Assembly (NCBI GenBank): GCA_963402885.1
Contig: OY727099.1
Coordinates: 15,016,001-15,080,000 of the forward strand
Length of the DNA: 64,000 bases
Direction of reading: 5' to 3'
Source: Antedon bifida
Lineage: Eukaryota > Echinodermata > Crinoidea > Comatulida > Antedonidae
Shown: positions 30,107 through 41,640 of the stretch, in pieces
Position numbering within the stretch: position 1 is the stretch's first letter
How the letters are laid out: every line of letters begins with the position of its first letter
Notes under the pieces: generated by a model
What the model saw: only the letters and a program-made list of their open reading frames with translations
What the model was told of the DNA's origin: nothing
Database searches by the model: none
Translations under genes and position numbers: made by a program

Positions 30107-32961
30107 TAGATGAGTGGAAATAGATGAAAAATAGGCGTTGAGTCAAACAAATTGCAACAGTTTGTTTTTTTGCTGAAACATGCTCAACTATATGTAGATA
30201 TTATCATATCCAAAATCTACCCTGATCTGCCCATTATAAATTACCTAATTTGCATAAAATCAAAATGGCTGCCATTTTACAACTTTGATCCCAATTATCT
30301 CTTAAACCATAAAGAATTTGGTATAAGAATGTATTGAACACAAATATAAACATGACCCCAAAGATTCAGAATAATATATTTGATTTGTCTTTGGGGTCAA
30401 GGTCAAAGGTCATTCCAGTTTGACATCTAAATTATGCTAATTATCTCTTAATCCATTAGGTATTTTGAATAAGAATGTATAAGTACAAATATAAACATGA
30501 CCCTTAAGATTCAGAATAGCACATTTGATTTTTCATCTTACCCTGGGGTCACTGGGTCAAAGGTCACAATATAAAAAAATTCAAATTATCCTTTAAATCA
30601 ATTTGCATAGTAGTCTTACTACTACTAAAAACATAGCATATACAGTACAGACATTGCAGCAGATTGATGTCTGCACACTGCGGCCACACCCCTCCCACCT
30701 AGAGATTACTAGGTCAATGATTTTACCTTAAACATTTTGAAAAAATTGTTTATTTATAAATATTATAACTACTAAATTTACATAGGATCAGTAGGTCATT
30801 TACTTTATACCATATAGTATAGCTTATTTTGACATTTAATTTTACATTTAGGCATACCTACTTTAGTAGGCCTACGAAGCTTATAACCTTACATTTCTGA
30901 AACATTGGTCACAAAAATGTCTAAATAATTCTTGGGTCAGACTCGATTGTCAATGGAGTTACTTTTTAAGATGTTTTTGCCATACTCTGGACAAATCTCG
31001 CTGCACTGAGAATTCAGTAAAATTACATCAGAGTAGACCAATAAACTTAGCTTTCTGATAATTAGTAATTTATAATTTATCATCTATAATTTTTTTTTAA
31101 ATCAAATTATCTACAGTTAAACTAAGCAACAACAGTTGCAAAGAACTAGTTTTGTTATAAAGTATACTTTAGTAAGTATCACAATGACTTACTGTCTTAC
31201 TGTATTCATTACATTCTCGATTGAAGCATCATTTTGCTAATAAAAGTATTAATAAATACTGTTACTTAATCCTAATATATACTGATACTTTAAAATGTTT
31301 GTGTTTAGATAAATTTTAACATACACTAAGGGTATTTAAATGTGAATACAAACTACACTTGTTTTTAATGGCTGGATTTTTTTTAATTTTCATCCATCTC
31401 AAACTTAAAAATTTAGGGTGTTACGAAAGATTCTATTTTTTTTTAATGTATCTCTATATTTTCTGTATTTGTGTCATTTGAGAGCAGAGGACTCGTTCTT
31501 ATACTAAAGTAAACTATAGACACTTGTTCTAAAGATTTTTAGTTCACATAATCTCTGTATTCTTAATACACAGAATATGTCATCTTTCACAACTGCACCC
31601 ACTTTGGTTAGTACAACTTAACTTTTCCCAATGTTAGGGTCAGGTTTTACTGTGTGGTTGGTTACTGTTTGAACCACATGACCTCCATTTTCACAGCTAC
31701 AAATTTTGTAAGGGTAAAGGTGTTTCCACACTTTTCCATAATTTCAGTTTAAACACTTCACACAACCAGCCAGGATTGACAGTTTTTGTGTGACATATTT
31801 TAGCATAGTGTACTATAATCTAAAAAAAAAAAACCAAATATAATAAATGTAATTCCCAACAATTAAAACACCTTTCCTAATAGTCTGATCCCTGAAATCA
31901 AAATAGATATGATTTGTTCATAGGTACATCATCCAAACTGAAATGAATTCACTTCATTATTAGAGTATTTTATATTGTAAGATAATTACATTTTATCTTG
32001 ACCCAATACAAATCAAATATTGTATAATACTGTATATTTCTATTAATACATTCTTGTTCAAAATACCTGATGTTTGAGATTTTATATGGCATAATTAGAT
32101 GACATTTGACTTTGACCCCATACAACTCAATTTCATCTTTTTGAATATTTAGGGTCATATTTATATTAAATACATTCTTGTTAAAAATACCTGATGTTTT
32201 GAGAGATAATTAGCATATTTTATATGGCATAATTAGATGACATTTGACTTTGACCCCATATACAACTCAATTGCATCATTCTGAATATTTAGGGTCATAT
32301 TTATATTAAATACATTCTTGCTAAAAATACCTGATGTTTTGAGAGTTATTTTCAAATTTCATATAGTGTAATTAGATGACCTTTTGAACCTTGAACCCTA
32401 ATACAACTTAATTACTGTACATTATTCTAAACTGTTAGCGTCATGTTTAGGCCTATATTTGTACTTATAGTTAGTAGTAAAAATACCTAATGGATTAAGA
32501 GATAATTAGCATATTTTAGAGGCCATACTGGAATGACCTTTGACCTTGACCCCAATGACAAATCAAATACAATATTTTAAATCTTTAGGGTCACATTTAT
32601 ATTTGTACTTATACATTCTTATTCAAAATAGCTAATGGATTAAGAGATAATTAGCATATTTTAGATGTCAAACTGGAATGACCCCAAAGACAAATCAAAT
32701 ATATTATTCTGAATCTTTGGGGTCATGTTTATATTTGTGTTCAATACATTCTTACACCAAATTCTTTATGGTTTAAGAGATAATTGGGATCAAAGTTGTA
32801 AAATGGCAGCCATTTTGATTTTATGCAAATTAGGTAATTTATAATGGGCAGATCAGGGTAGATTTTGGATATGATAATATCTACATATAGTTGAGCATGT
32901 TTCAGCAAAAAAACAAACTGTTGCAATTTGTTTGACTGAAAAGTCTATTTCCACTCATCTA
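30107..32961. mobile_element. Long-TIR element B, 2.86 kb, nested in LTR element 3
   Basis: The left end TAGATGAGTGGAAATAGA (30107) and right end TCTATTTCCACTCATCTA (32961) are inverted, and TAG is duplicated on each side (30104-30106, 32962-32964). The arms are near-identical for about 250 bp (TCAAACAAATTGCAACAG ... ATTCTTA), then break into 150-bp sub-repeats (four to six at 32000-32740, about two at 30340-30600) with GGTCA half-site clusters. The middle (30650-31960) is AT-rich and noncoding. A 3-bp duplication is compatible with PIF/Harbinger-like or related TIR elements. No transposase. Confidence 0.8.
30394..30412 (+). promoter_or_regulatory. Triple AGGTCA-type half-site in element B
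   Basis: GGGTCA, AGGTCA, A, AGGTCA in a row (direct repeats with 0 and 1 bp spacing). Another DR1 is at 30554-30566, and the mirrored triple, TGACCT-T-TGACCT-TGACCC, is at 32534-32552. Nuclear-receptor type by sequence only. Confidence 0.45.
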
Positions 32962-32964
32962 TAG

Positions 32965-35139
32965 AACGGAGTTGACATCCGGCATAAGGGAGGGTTGGGG
33001 TTTCGCATATCGTCCGACCTCGGCGAATGCTGTAACCAGACGGTAACCACCACTCTCTTTTTTGACAAGGAAAGATGGGTTAAGATATTCGACTTGGACA
33101 CCGACGTCCTCGGGGCGAACAAATACTCCCACTTCCTCAAGCTCATCAAATTTGTCCTGTAGCTCAACCAGTTTATCTCTGGAGTACTGAGGAACTCGAC
33201 CCTTCCTCTGAGGAGGCTGTACAGGTCCCATGTTAACAACAGCCTGGAATGGGCCAACAGAGCCGTTGTAGGCTTTAATCATAGGATCGAAAACAACATC
33301 GTATTCAGTAAGAATGGATTGGAATTGGGATTTCACATTCTGTGGGAGGATATGGTCTGGATCAAGCTTGACATAATCAGAAAACGCGACAGAGGAAGGA
33401 GGCTTACAGGGCTTAGATGGCGACTTTTGGGGAATAGCATTTTGGCCGACAATGGCACAAAGGTGGGTCGGACTTGGCAAAAATGTTCGTGTCGTTTAAT
33501 GACCTGAGATGTGTCGGTGGAGTTTGGGATACGTACCCTTCCCGCAACACTAGAGACCAAGTCAAACTTTGGCCAGGTTCGAGGAAACGTACCCTTACTA
33601 TGTGGTTCGAGAGCAAACACGTCATCTTGTTGGATAACGTCAGACGGAATGGCTACCTCGATAAATTCTCCCGGCCATATAGTGGTCTCCCCTTCAGGAG
33701 CACGAAGCACACAAGCACGACGAACCGTGTTATGGTGAAGGCCCTGTACCTGGGAACCATAGATGTACGTGGTACCGTCACCCAATTTAATTTCCCGCTT
33801 CGCGGGTCGGAGGGCGATATCATTTAGCTCCATAAAAGGAGTTCCGGCAAGAATGTCGACGTCAAGTTTTTCGACAACGAGACCCTCAAATTTGAATTCC
33901 CTGTCGTCCCTTGTGAAAATAATTGTTGTTTCGCCTACGACCGAAAGTGGGGAAGATCCGTCAGCCTGATGGGCAGACTGAGAGCTACTTTTAATGGTGG
34001 CGCCAAGGGCAGTGGCAGCAGTAAAGGCAATCATGTTTCCTGTAGCCCCACTGTCGAGTGTGATTCTGACTGTGTGGTGTTGGTGAAATGTGTCAAGGTA
34101 TGGGGACTGGCGAACTTGGACTCGTAAAGCTGTCGACGGTGCACTATTATCACCAGGCTCATCCGAGGTGTTATCATCATCGATGATGCCAACGATTTGT
34201 CTGGCCTTAGCCATGTATTTCCTGTCTGACTCGGGCAAATGAGGGCATTCACTGAGGAAATGCTTGTCGTCCGATCGGCCGCTCTGTTTACAGATAGGAC
34301 AGGACTTGTGTTGGAAAAACTGTGGTCGGGAGAATGACTGCCGAGGGTTGGAATTTCGGCGTGAATCAGTGGAGCGGGGTGTGAAAGCTGAAGGAGAGCG
34401 AAATGTGGATGACCGAAAAACACGCGCGTCATCCGCAGTTCGTAACTCTTCTAAGAGAGAGTCTAAAGCCTGAGAAATCTCCGGTTTCACTGACGCCAGA
34501 GTTCGAGTGCGGAGCTCAGTACCATACCTTTGCTTAACTAACTTAGGAAGGCCTTTGTGGATGAGAGAGAGCCAAGTAAGAACTACCAAATTTTTCAACG
34601 AGGGTGAAAGTTCTTCGTCCTCCTGTATTTGGGCATCATGGTGGGAAATGCCCCCGTCTTGACGTAGTAAATTATCATGGACGAAAGCAACTAAGCGCTG
34701 ATAGAGAGCTTCCGGCCTTTCATTATCTTGTAAATGTATATCAGCAAAATCAATAAAATAGGCGCCGGTTGACTGGAATCCATAATGCAGTCGGACAGTT
34801 TGCCAAATTTGTGAAAGTGAGGAGGAGCTTTTAACAATGGTATTCCGGGAAATTATAGGGCAAAAATTAGCGATCTGACCGAGCATGAGTTCAAGGATAG
34901 TGAGTTTTTGTTGGGCGGTATGACGACGTGCAACAGGTACCTCCTCATTGTCGTCAGTTAAGCCGCGAAGGAGGGATGCCCTGGTTTTGGAACGCCAAAC
35001 AGAACCATCTAGGAGAAAATGGTTCAAAATTTGCATCAAGAGAGAGTGTGTAGATAAGGTTTTGCTTCCAGTTTTCGAAGGTATTTATAGTTTCATTATT
35101 GGTTAAGCACCATTGCTTGGGTGCTCTAGTACCGGCCAT
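32965..35139 (-). pseudogene. gag, protease and RT N-terminus of LTR element 3
   Basis: Minus-strand blocks: gag starting [14 protein letters not shown] and running through YFIDFADIHLQDNERPEALYQRL; zinc knuckle CPICKQSGRSDDKHFLSECPH; protease ITLDSGATGNMIAFTAATALG; RT N-terminus ([25 protein letters not shown]). The last ends at the insertion point of element B. The order supports one element from 27266 to 35498. Part of a broken fossil. Confidence 0.78.
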
Positions 35140-35337
35140 GGTAAGAAATGTATACAGAAGTCTAGGTGTTGTCAGTTGCACGTGTGAAGCAACAGCCGAT
35201 CGGCGCCTGTGAAAGCGTAGAGTATGTGATGATATGCTAGCTCGATTTGTTGGGCTAGGCCTACTAGATTGAGTAGGCTACTCACCAGTACTAGTCGAAT
35301 AATGGTGGATGGGCTCGTAATCGTATAGCTGCCACCA

Positions 35338-35498
35338 CGCCAGTAAGGCAAAAGGCACACCACAATAAAGACGACCGGACACGTAAGACTCAAGTGTAAT
35401 AAGATCTTTATTCGTCAAAACCAAATATCACAACAATAACATAACAACCAGCGGCCATGATATGTGAGTCATACCAGGTAGGGGGCGCTAGACTGGCG
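35338..35498 (-). repeat. LTR of retrotransposon 3 (5' side)
   Basis: 161 bp, CGCCAGTAAGGC...GACTGGCG, followed on the minus strand by TGGTGGCAGCTATACG (primer-binding-like). It shares its outer half with 27266-27342. Confidence 0.7.
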
Positions 35499-35501
35499 AA
35501 G

Positions 35502-35784
35502 ACTGTAGACAGTGATGTTATTGTTATTGCATTGTCAGCTTTCCACAGAATACCTGGCATCCACGATGATCGAGTTTGGAGTGGGGAAGCACATCCCAAT
35601 ACACAAGACTGTTTCTTCTCTTGGACCACAAGCATCAGCCGCTTACTTGTTCTTTCATTCCTTTAGCGGTTGTGATACAACTTCATCTGTTCAAGGAAAA
35701 GGTAAAGCTACATTTAACGAGACTTGGAAAAAGATGCAATGTATGACTTCAGTTTTCGATAGGATGTCATTGTCTGTAAGGTAA
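35502..35784 (+). pseudogene. Fragment 2 of PIN-like HEEADTR-family gene in element A
   Basis: Directly after the AAG duplication of LTR element 3 the frame reads TVDSDVIVIALSAFHRIPGI, then in a second frame EFGVGKHIPIHKTVSSLGPQ, FFHSFSGCDTTSS and GKGKATFNETWKKM. These are the DTDVVVLA, F..GKH...H and HA.TGCDT blocks of the family seen in fragment 1. At least one frameshift separates the two parts near 35565-35580. The fragment ends at the SINE insertion. It is a decayed copy enclosed by the arms of element A. Confidence 0.65.
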
Positions 35785-36092
35785 AGTGTCGAGACCTAAG
35801 CTAATGCTAATGGCCGTGGTGCCCATCTCCATTTCTTTAGCGTTTGAGCCAGACTCCACTAAGTGTGTATGTTTGTGGGGGTACGCCACTCCTCCCGCAC
35901 AAACGAGTCTGATTTACCTTCCCAGTACTTTTTACATACCGGTACCCATTTCTATCATCTGGGTGGGGAGGAACAATATGGATAAAGAATCTTGCTCAAG
36001 GACTCAACACTGCAGTGACCGTCCGGGCTTCAACCAGCAACCTTGATTGCAAGTCCAATGCTCTAACCACTGCGCCACAGTGCTCCACACTC
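35782..36092 (-). mobile_element. tRNA-derived SINE with about 14-bp target duplication
   Basis: On the minus strand it begins GTGGAGCACTGTGGCGCAGTGG and runs TTAGAGCATTGGACTTGC, a tRNA-like head with an A-box, and has TTGAGCAAGATTCTTTATCC further in, a block common in deuterostome SINEs. CATTGTCTGTAAGG (35768-35781) and CATTGTCTGTAGGG (36093-36106) are the target duplication. It interrupts the HEEADTR-family gene fragment. Confidence 0.78.
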
Positions 36093-36106
36093 CATTGTCT
36101 GTAGGG

Positions 36107-36245
36107 GATGTTAGTGAAACAGTTCATTGCCGAAACTTTCAGATGTCACAAAGGTTTTAATTCGCTGTGGACACACCGACTGTGATCTTGGACGCTGCAA
36201 ATGCAGAAAGAGTGATTTACAATGTACAGAGCTGTGTGGTTGCCA
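36107..36245 (+). pseudogene. Fragment 3 of PIN-like HEEADTR-family gene (Cys-rich tail)
   Basis: After the SINE, translation gives RCGHTDCDLGRCKCRKSDL and QCTELCGCQGKCD, the Cys-rich tail (CxC...C.CKK..L.C..LC.C.G.C) that ends this family's proteins. It is out of frame with fragment 2 in places. This shows the gene copy spans all of element A's spacer. Confidence 0.6.
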
Positions 36246-37070
36246 GGGAAAATGTGACCTACAATAAGTGTCCATGTTAAATGCATGTAACTATAAACAT
36301 AACCAAATAGTGTAAAGCCAGTACAGTTTGAGCTACGTTCAAAATGGCCGCCATGCAATCAAAGAAGTTATCCCAATATGTTTGTTGACCTCAATACCAT
36401 ATTATACTTTGTACCTAAAATTATAACTGTAGGTACCGTACTGAAACATTTTGAGTTCGCCATTTTGAAAACAATCAATATGTTAGTTAAATATCAATAT
36501 TTACCATATGGTAATGGTGACCCATTACCATATAATTTGCACCTAAAATCAGAACTCTGTGTATCTTTTTAGCAGAGATATACCTGAAAAGTGAAAATTT
36601 GGGGTCCGCCATTTTGAAATCCAAAATGGCCACCATTCAATAAAAATGTTAGTTATACTAATATGTTTGGTGACCACATTACCATATAATTTGCACCTAA
36701 AATCAGAACTCTAGTAGGTGCCTTTTTAGCAGCGATATACCTGAAAAGTGAAAATTTGAAGTCCGCCATTTTGAAATCCAACATGGCCGCCATGCAATCA
36801 AATGTTAGTTATACCAATATGTTTGGTGACCCCATTACCATATAATTTGCACCTAAAATCAGAACTCCAGGTGCCTTTTTAGCAGAGATATACCTGAAAA
36901 GTGAAAATTTGGGGTCCAAAAGCCAAAATGGCGGCTTTCCCCTGACCAAATTTTGTGCAACCCTTCCATTTCATGTTTTTGACACCCTAATGAATAACTG
37001 TGCAAAGTTTTAAAATATTATCACAATTTGAAGGATTTGCCTAAAATATGCACCTTAACATGCCTACTAT

Positions 37071-38590
37071 GTACTTCATTTACAACCACCCTGCCCCCAA
37101 TTAACACAAGTATATGCTATTGACTGAAAATGCACAGTAACAACCACTGTACTTCATTTACAACCCCCCTGCCCAAATTAACACAAGTATATGCTATTGA
37201 CTGAAAATGCACAGTAACAACCACTGTACTTCATTTACAACCCCCCTGCCCCAATTAACACAAGTATATGCTATTGACTGAAAATGCACAGTAACAACCA
37301 CTGTACTTCATTTACAACCCCCCTGCCCCAATTAACACAAGTATATGCTATTGACTGAAAATGCACAGTAACAACCACTGTACTTCATTTACACCCCCCT
37401 GCCCCAATTACCCCAAGTATATGCTATTTTGACTGAAAATACACAGTAACAACCACTGTACTTTATTTACACCCCCCTGCCCCAATTAACACAAGTATAT
37501 GCTATAGACTGAAAATGCACAGTAACAACCACTGTACTTCATTTACAACCCTCCTGCCCCAATTAACACAAGTATATGCTATTGACTGAAAATGCACAGT
37601 AACAACCACTGTACTTCATTTACAACCCCCCTGCCCCAATTAACACATGTATATGCTATTGACTGAAAATGCACAGTAACAACCACTGTACTTCATTTAC
37701 AACCCCCCTGCCTCAATTAACACAAGTATATGCTATTGACTGAAAATGCACAGTAACAACCACTGTACTTCATTTACAATCCCCTGCCCCAATTAACACA
37801 AGTATATACTATTGACTTAAAATGCACAGTAACAACCACTGTACTTCATTTAGAACTCCCTGCCCCAATTAACACAAGTATATACTATTGACTTAAAATG
37901 CACAGTAACAACCACTGTACTTCATTTACAACCCCCCTGCCCCAATTAACACAAGTATATACTATTGACTTAAAATGCACAGTAACAACCACTGTACTTC
38001 ATTTAGAACTCCCTGCCCCAATTAACACAAGTATATGCTATTGGCTGAAAATGCACAGTAACAACCACTGTACTTCATTTACAACCCCCCTGCCCCAATT
38101 AACACAAGTATATGCTATTGACTAAAAATGCACAGTAACAACCACTATACTTCATTTACAACCCCCTGCCCCAATTAACACAAGTATATACTATTGACTT
38201 AAAATACACAGTAACAACCACTGTACTTCATTTAGAACTCCCTGCCCCAATTAACACAAGTATATGCTATTGACTGAAAATGCACAGTAACAACCACTGT
38301 ACTTCATTTACAACCCCCCTGCCCCAATTAACACAAGTATATACTATTGACTTAAAATACACAGTAACAACCACTGTACTTCATTTATAACCCCCCTGCC
38401 CCAATTAACACAAGTATATGCTATTGACTGAAAATGCACAGTAACAACCACTGTACTTCATTTACAACTCCCTGCCCCAATTAACACAAGTATATGCTAT
38501 TGACTGAAAATGCACAGTAACAACCACTGTACTTCATTTACAACTTCCCTGCCCCAATTAACACAAGTATATGCTGTTGAGTGAAAATTC
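37071..38590. repeat. Minisatellite, 77-bp unit, about 20 copies
   Basis: Unit GTACTTCATTTACAACCCCC / CTGCCCCAATTAACACAAG / TATATGCTATTGACTGAAAA / TGCACAGTAACAACCACT; successive copies start 77 bp apart. Variants (TTTAGAACTCCCTGCC with ACTATTGACTTAAAAT) recur together from 37800 on, suggesting a higher-order unit. The 77-bp period is not a multiple of 3, so the open frame at 37898-38125 is a by-product. Confidence 0.92.
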
Positions 38591-39134
38591 ACAATATAAT
38601 AATAAAACATATTGTTTAGAAATATTATAATAATAATATACATAATTTGTATAATATTCACTCAATCACAATGAATAAAGCATTTACATTTATATTACCA
38701 AAGATTATAGCAAACAAATATTAGTATTAAAGTAAAAACATATCCCATCCATTTGTAACAACCTGATTTTATTAAGTTTAAAACTTTTGCGAAAGTTTCA
38801 CATTATTACAGTATTAAGAAACGACAACTTTAAATAACCAAACATTATCATAAATAAATCAAAATGATGTACAGTTACTATGAAAGCACATTTTTCCCCC
38901 AAAAAAATCAGGCATTTTCTCGTCAGTATAAAAATAATAATTTTTCATATACGAGATATATTGAGGTAATGTCAGTTAATTTGTGTTGGTTTTTTTTGGC
39001 TGCCATATGCATCCGTAATTTACAATTTATATTTTTTTAAATGGTATCAAGTCAAAAATGAAAATGCCTCTAAAGTACCTGAATCATGCAGTTTAATGAA
39101 TGTCAAATTAAGCTGCACTTAAATAACATAGCAG
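38591..39134. other. AT-rich spacer, no gene seen
   Basis: AT-rich DNA between the minisatellite and the 3' end of the LRR gene. It would hold that gene's 3' UTR. No clear structure was found. Confidence 0.5.
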
Positions 39135-40774
39135 TTATACATAGTAAAATACACCATTTATACTCTGGAAGTGTTGCCTCATATCCTGCACTATATTATT
39201 AGGTAAATAACACCACTGCATATTAAGCTTTTTCAGTTTAGGAGAAATAGCCAGTAATGTGCCCAGTACAGAACCTGTGATATTACTGAGAGTATTCTCA
39301 TGGATATCAAGATTATCTAATTCCAACACTAGGTTCCTATTGACACATTCCCTCACCATAGCATCTATGATAACACCTGACAGTAGCTTATGTTAAGTGT
39401 TTTCAATTTAGGACAAATATCCAGTAATGTGCCAAGTGAAGAACATGTGATATCATTGAGTGTATTCCCAACGATATTAAGATTATCTAATTCCAACACT
39501 AGGTTCCTATTGACACATTCCCTCACCATAGCATTTATAATAACTCCCGACAGCCAGCAGTTCTACTGTATATGTTAGGTGTTTTCAGTTTAGGAGAAAT
39601 AGCCAGTAATGTGCCAAGAGAAGAACCTGTGATGTCACTGAAATTATGCTCACGGATATCAAGACTATTTAATTCCAACATTAGGTTCCTATTGACACAT
39701 TCTCTCACCATAGCATCTATGGTAACAACTGACAGATTGCAGTAGCTTATGTTAAGTGTTTTCAGTTTAGGACAAATAGCCAGTAATGTGCCAAGTACAG
39801 AACCTGTGATATCACTGAGAGTATTCTCATGGATATCAAGACTATCTAATTCCAACACTAGGTTCCTATTGACACATTCCCTCACCATAGCACCTATGAT
39901 AACACCTGACAGATCGCATCTGTACATATTAAGTGTTTTCAGTTTAGGAGAAATAGCCAGTAATGTGCCAAGTGAAGAACCTGTGATATAATTGAGAAAA
40001 TTCCCATGGATATCAAGATTATTTAATTCCAAAACCAGGTTCCTATTGACACATTCCCTCACCATAGCATCTATGGTAACACCTGAAAGCCTGCAGTAGC
40101 TTATGTTTAAGTGTTTCAGTTTAGGACAAATAGCCAGTAATGTGCCAAGTGAAGAATCTGTGATATCATTGAGAGTATTCTCATGGATATCAAGGTTCTC
40201 TAATTCCAACACTACTCCTTTCTTTGATAGTGCATCAACAGTATCATTCAAAGTTACACCTGTTAATTTACGTAATTGAAGCATTTGGAGTCGTGGTGCA
40301 TTAATCAACAAATGAATTAAAAATGATGTAGACAAATCTGTATCAATTTCATAATACTGGTACATGTATTGCATGCTTTGAAAAGCTTCTATATTGTATT
40401 TAAATCTGTATTTACTACATTCAGTAGACAGACATTTCACCACATCATCAGTACATGATTGACTGATTTTAAGCAACACAATCCCTTCATCTTTTACAGC
40501 AATCAAAACATGAGCTAGCATTCTACCAATGTCTTTTGATGGTTCCAGTCGAATCCATTCCCATCTATACCTATATTTCCATTTTTCATCATCTTTCAGA
40601 CTATTTATCATCTTTATGATACCCTGATCTGTTTTTAAGCTCTTACCACGTCTCATGTAAGTGCAAAATCTCCTTACAGAGTTACATATCTCATCTACAG
40701 CATGTTCATCTGTCATTGTGTCTTGACTTAGTAGCTGTTGATGTGAAGTTGAGGTCTCACTATCATCAATACCT
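39135..40774 (-). pseudogene. Leucine-rich-repeat exon of a host gene (3' terminal exon)
   Basis: The acceptor TTTTACAG at 40775 opens a frame GIDDSETSTSHQQ. About 190 residues of non-repeat sequence (ICNSVRRFCTYM, WEWIRLEPSKDIGRMLAHVL) precede six to seven copies of a 57-58-residue unit containing two LRRs (LGTLLAI.PKLKTLN...LSGV.I.AMVRECVNRNLVLEL..LDIHEN.L.DITGS). Frame is lost near 39555 and near 39385 by small indels, yet LRR coding continues to a natural-looking end (QHFQSINGVFYYV, stop at 39135). Such LRRs resemble ribonuclease-inhibitor-like repeats of animal NLRs, but no NACHT P-loop is present. Calling it a pseudogene is tentative: sequencing error in the repeats is possible. Confidence 0.65.
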
Positions 40775-41038
40775 GTAAAAGACAATGGGTGTGCAGAAAT
40801 TTGATATATATATATTTACCGGATCTCATGTCAACTTTTACAATATTAACTGTATAATAGGTTTAAAAAATATAAACACACAATTCTTAAATTGTATTTT
40901 TAGATGTAAACAATTTTTAATTATATGTAATTAAATGTTTAATAAAAAGCAAAATATGAATAAAAACATTATATTTTCCTTTAAAAAATAAATAATAATA
41001 ATAACAATACATATATTACATTTACTTTTTTTTATTAC

Positions 41039-41140
41039 CTTTAAATAGTTTCATTTCTTTTGGTGATGTCTCAGAATCTGTTTTAACAGAAAATTTTTTC
41101 TCTACAAACATTTCTCTTACATAGTCTCTTATTGTTGTCT
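41039..41140 (-). CDS. Small linker exon upstream of the LRR exon
   Basis: Acceptor TTTGATAG at 41141 and donor AAAG/GTAATA at 41038. Phase-1 reading gives TTIRDYVREMFVEKKFSV and KTDSETSPKEMKLFK, joining in frame to the LRR exon at 40774. No domain recognised. Support is splice signals plus matching phase. Confidence 0.5.
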
Positions 41141-41273
41141 CTATCAAAGATATCAAATATCAAATTATGTATTATATAAAAAGTATTTATATTTTGTTTT
41201 AATACGTAAAAATAGTAAAATAATTTTTGTTTTTCATTTAAAATTAAAATACATGATGTATTGTCTGTCTTAC

Positions 41274-41324
41274 TCTTTTTTGATTTTCTTGGTTTCTTTG
41301 CTTTAACTTGATCTTCTGACTCAT
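41274..41324 (-). CDS. Small basic linker exon (Ser-Glu-Asp/Lys-rich), copy 2
   Basis: Acceptor TTATTAG and donor AAGA/GTAAGA bound 51 nt reading ESEDQVKAKKPRKSKK in phase 1. It is clearly a paralogue of the exon at 41565-41633 (SEDPFKAK...KKPRKSRK), so a linker exon was duplicated. The Lys/Arg run could act as a nuclear localisation signal; that is inference. Confidence 0.5.
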
Positions 41325-41564
41325 CTAATAAAACAAGAGGAAATTCTACAAATTAACTTTAATTCTTTAAATGTCCCTTTTATTTCCATTTTCTCATATA
41401 AGGTTTCAGTAAATGGTGTTTCCAGTGTTTTTCAAGCTTTGGTTTAGATTGACTAATTGTTGCTAGAGATACTGCTGCTCCTGGTAATTTTCCAGTTTAA
41501 TTTAAAAAGACTCAGCTCCCAAAACAATTTACTTTCACACACTTCATGGTTACAGTATACTTAC

Positions 41565-41633
41565 TCTTTCTTGATTTTCTTGGTTTCTTTGAATCGTCTG
41601 ACCTCTTTGCTTTAAATGGATCTTCTGACGCAC
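41565..41633 (-). CDS. Small basic linker exon, copy 1
   Basis: Acceptor TTTTAATAG and donor AAGA/GTAAGTATAC bound 69 nt reading ASEDPFKAKRSDDSKKPRKS in phase 1. It fits in phase between the DED gene (if a donor TTTAT/GTAATG near 42550 is used) and the following linker exons. No domain. Confidence 0.5.
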
Positions 41634-41640
41634 CTATTAA

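Larger units (their letters stand above)
27266..35498 (-). mobile_element. LTR retrotransposon 3, Ty3-like, split by element B; broken
   Basis: Fossil element on the minus strand. Its ends are CGCCAGT...ACTGGCG-type LTRs (27266-27342 and 35338-35498), flanked by a short AAG duplication (27263-27265, 35499-35501). A primer-binding-like TGGTGGCAGC lies inside the right LTR and an AGAAGAGGAGAAAA purine tract next to the left one. Order: gag, knuckle, protease, RT, RNase H, integrase. An LADD box replaces the usual RT YxDD, placing it in a distinct invertebrate Ty3-like branch (clade uncertain). It holds a 2.86-kb insertion (B) and carries a few frame breaks. Confidence 0.82.
26366..37069. mobile_element. 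Long-TIR element A (foldback-like), about 10.7 kb with insertions
   Basis: The left arm 26366-27150 and right arm about 36325-37069 are reverse complements, starting TAGTAGGC...TTAAG and AATCCTTCAAATTGTGATAA. Each arm is built of about four or five sub-repeats of roughly 140-160 bp (ATATCT.TGCTAAAAAGGCACCTAGAGTTCTGATTTTAGGTGCAAATT..., then CAAAATGGCGG). Between the arms lie fragments of one conserved gene (27191-27265, 35502-35784, 36107-36245), an LTR element and a SINE. No transposase was recognised. The target duplication is not resolved because the right end abuts a minisatellite. Confidence 0.75.

Noticed and set aside
27266-35498. BEL/Pao assignment for LTR element 3
   Set aside because: The RT and RNase H blocks look more like a divergent Ty3-type branch; the clade is left open.
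37898-38125. Open reading frame in the 77-bp repeat
   Set aside because: It is a by-product of repeated units and its translation simply repeats; no start context or domain.
37071-38590. CRISPR-like array
   Set aside because: Contiguous tandem units without distinct spacers in a eukaryotic setting: a minisatellite.
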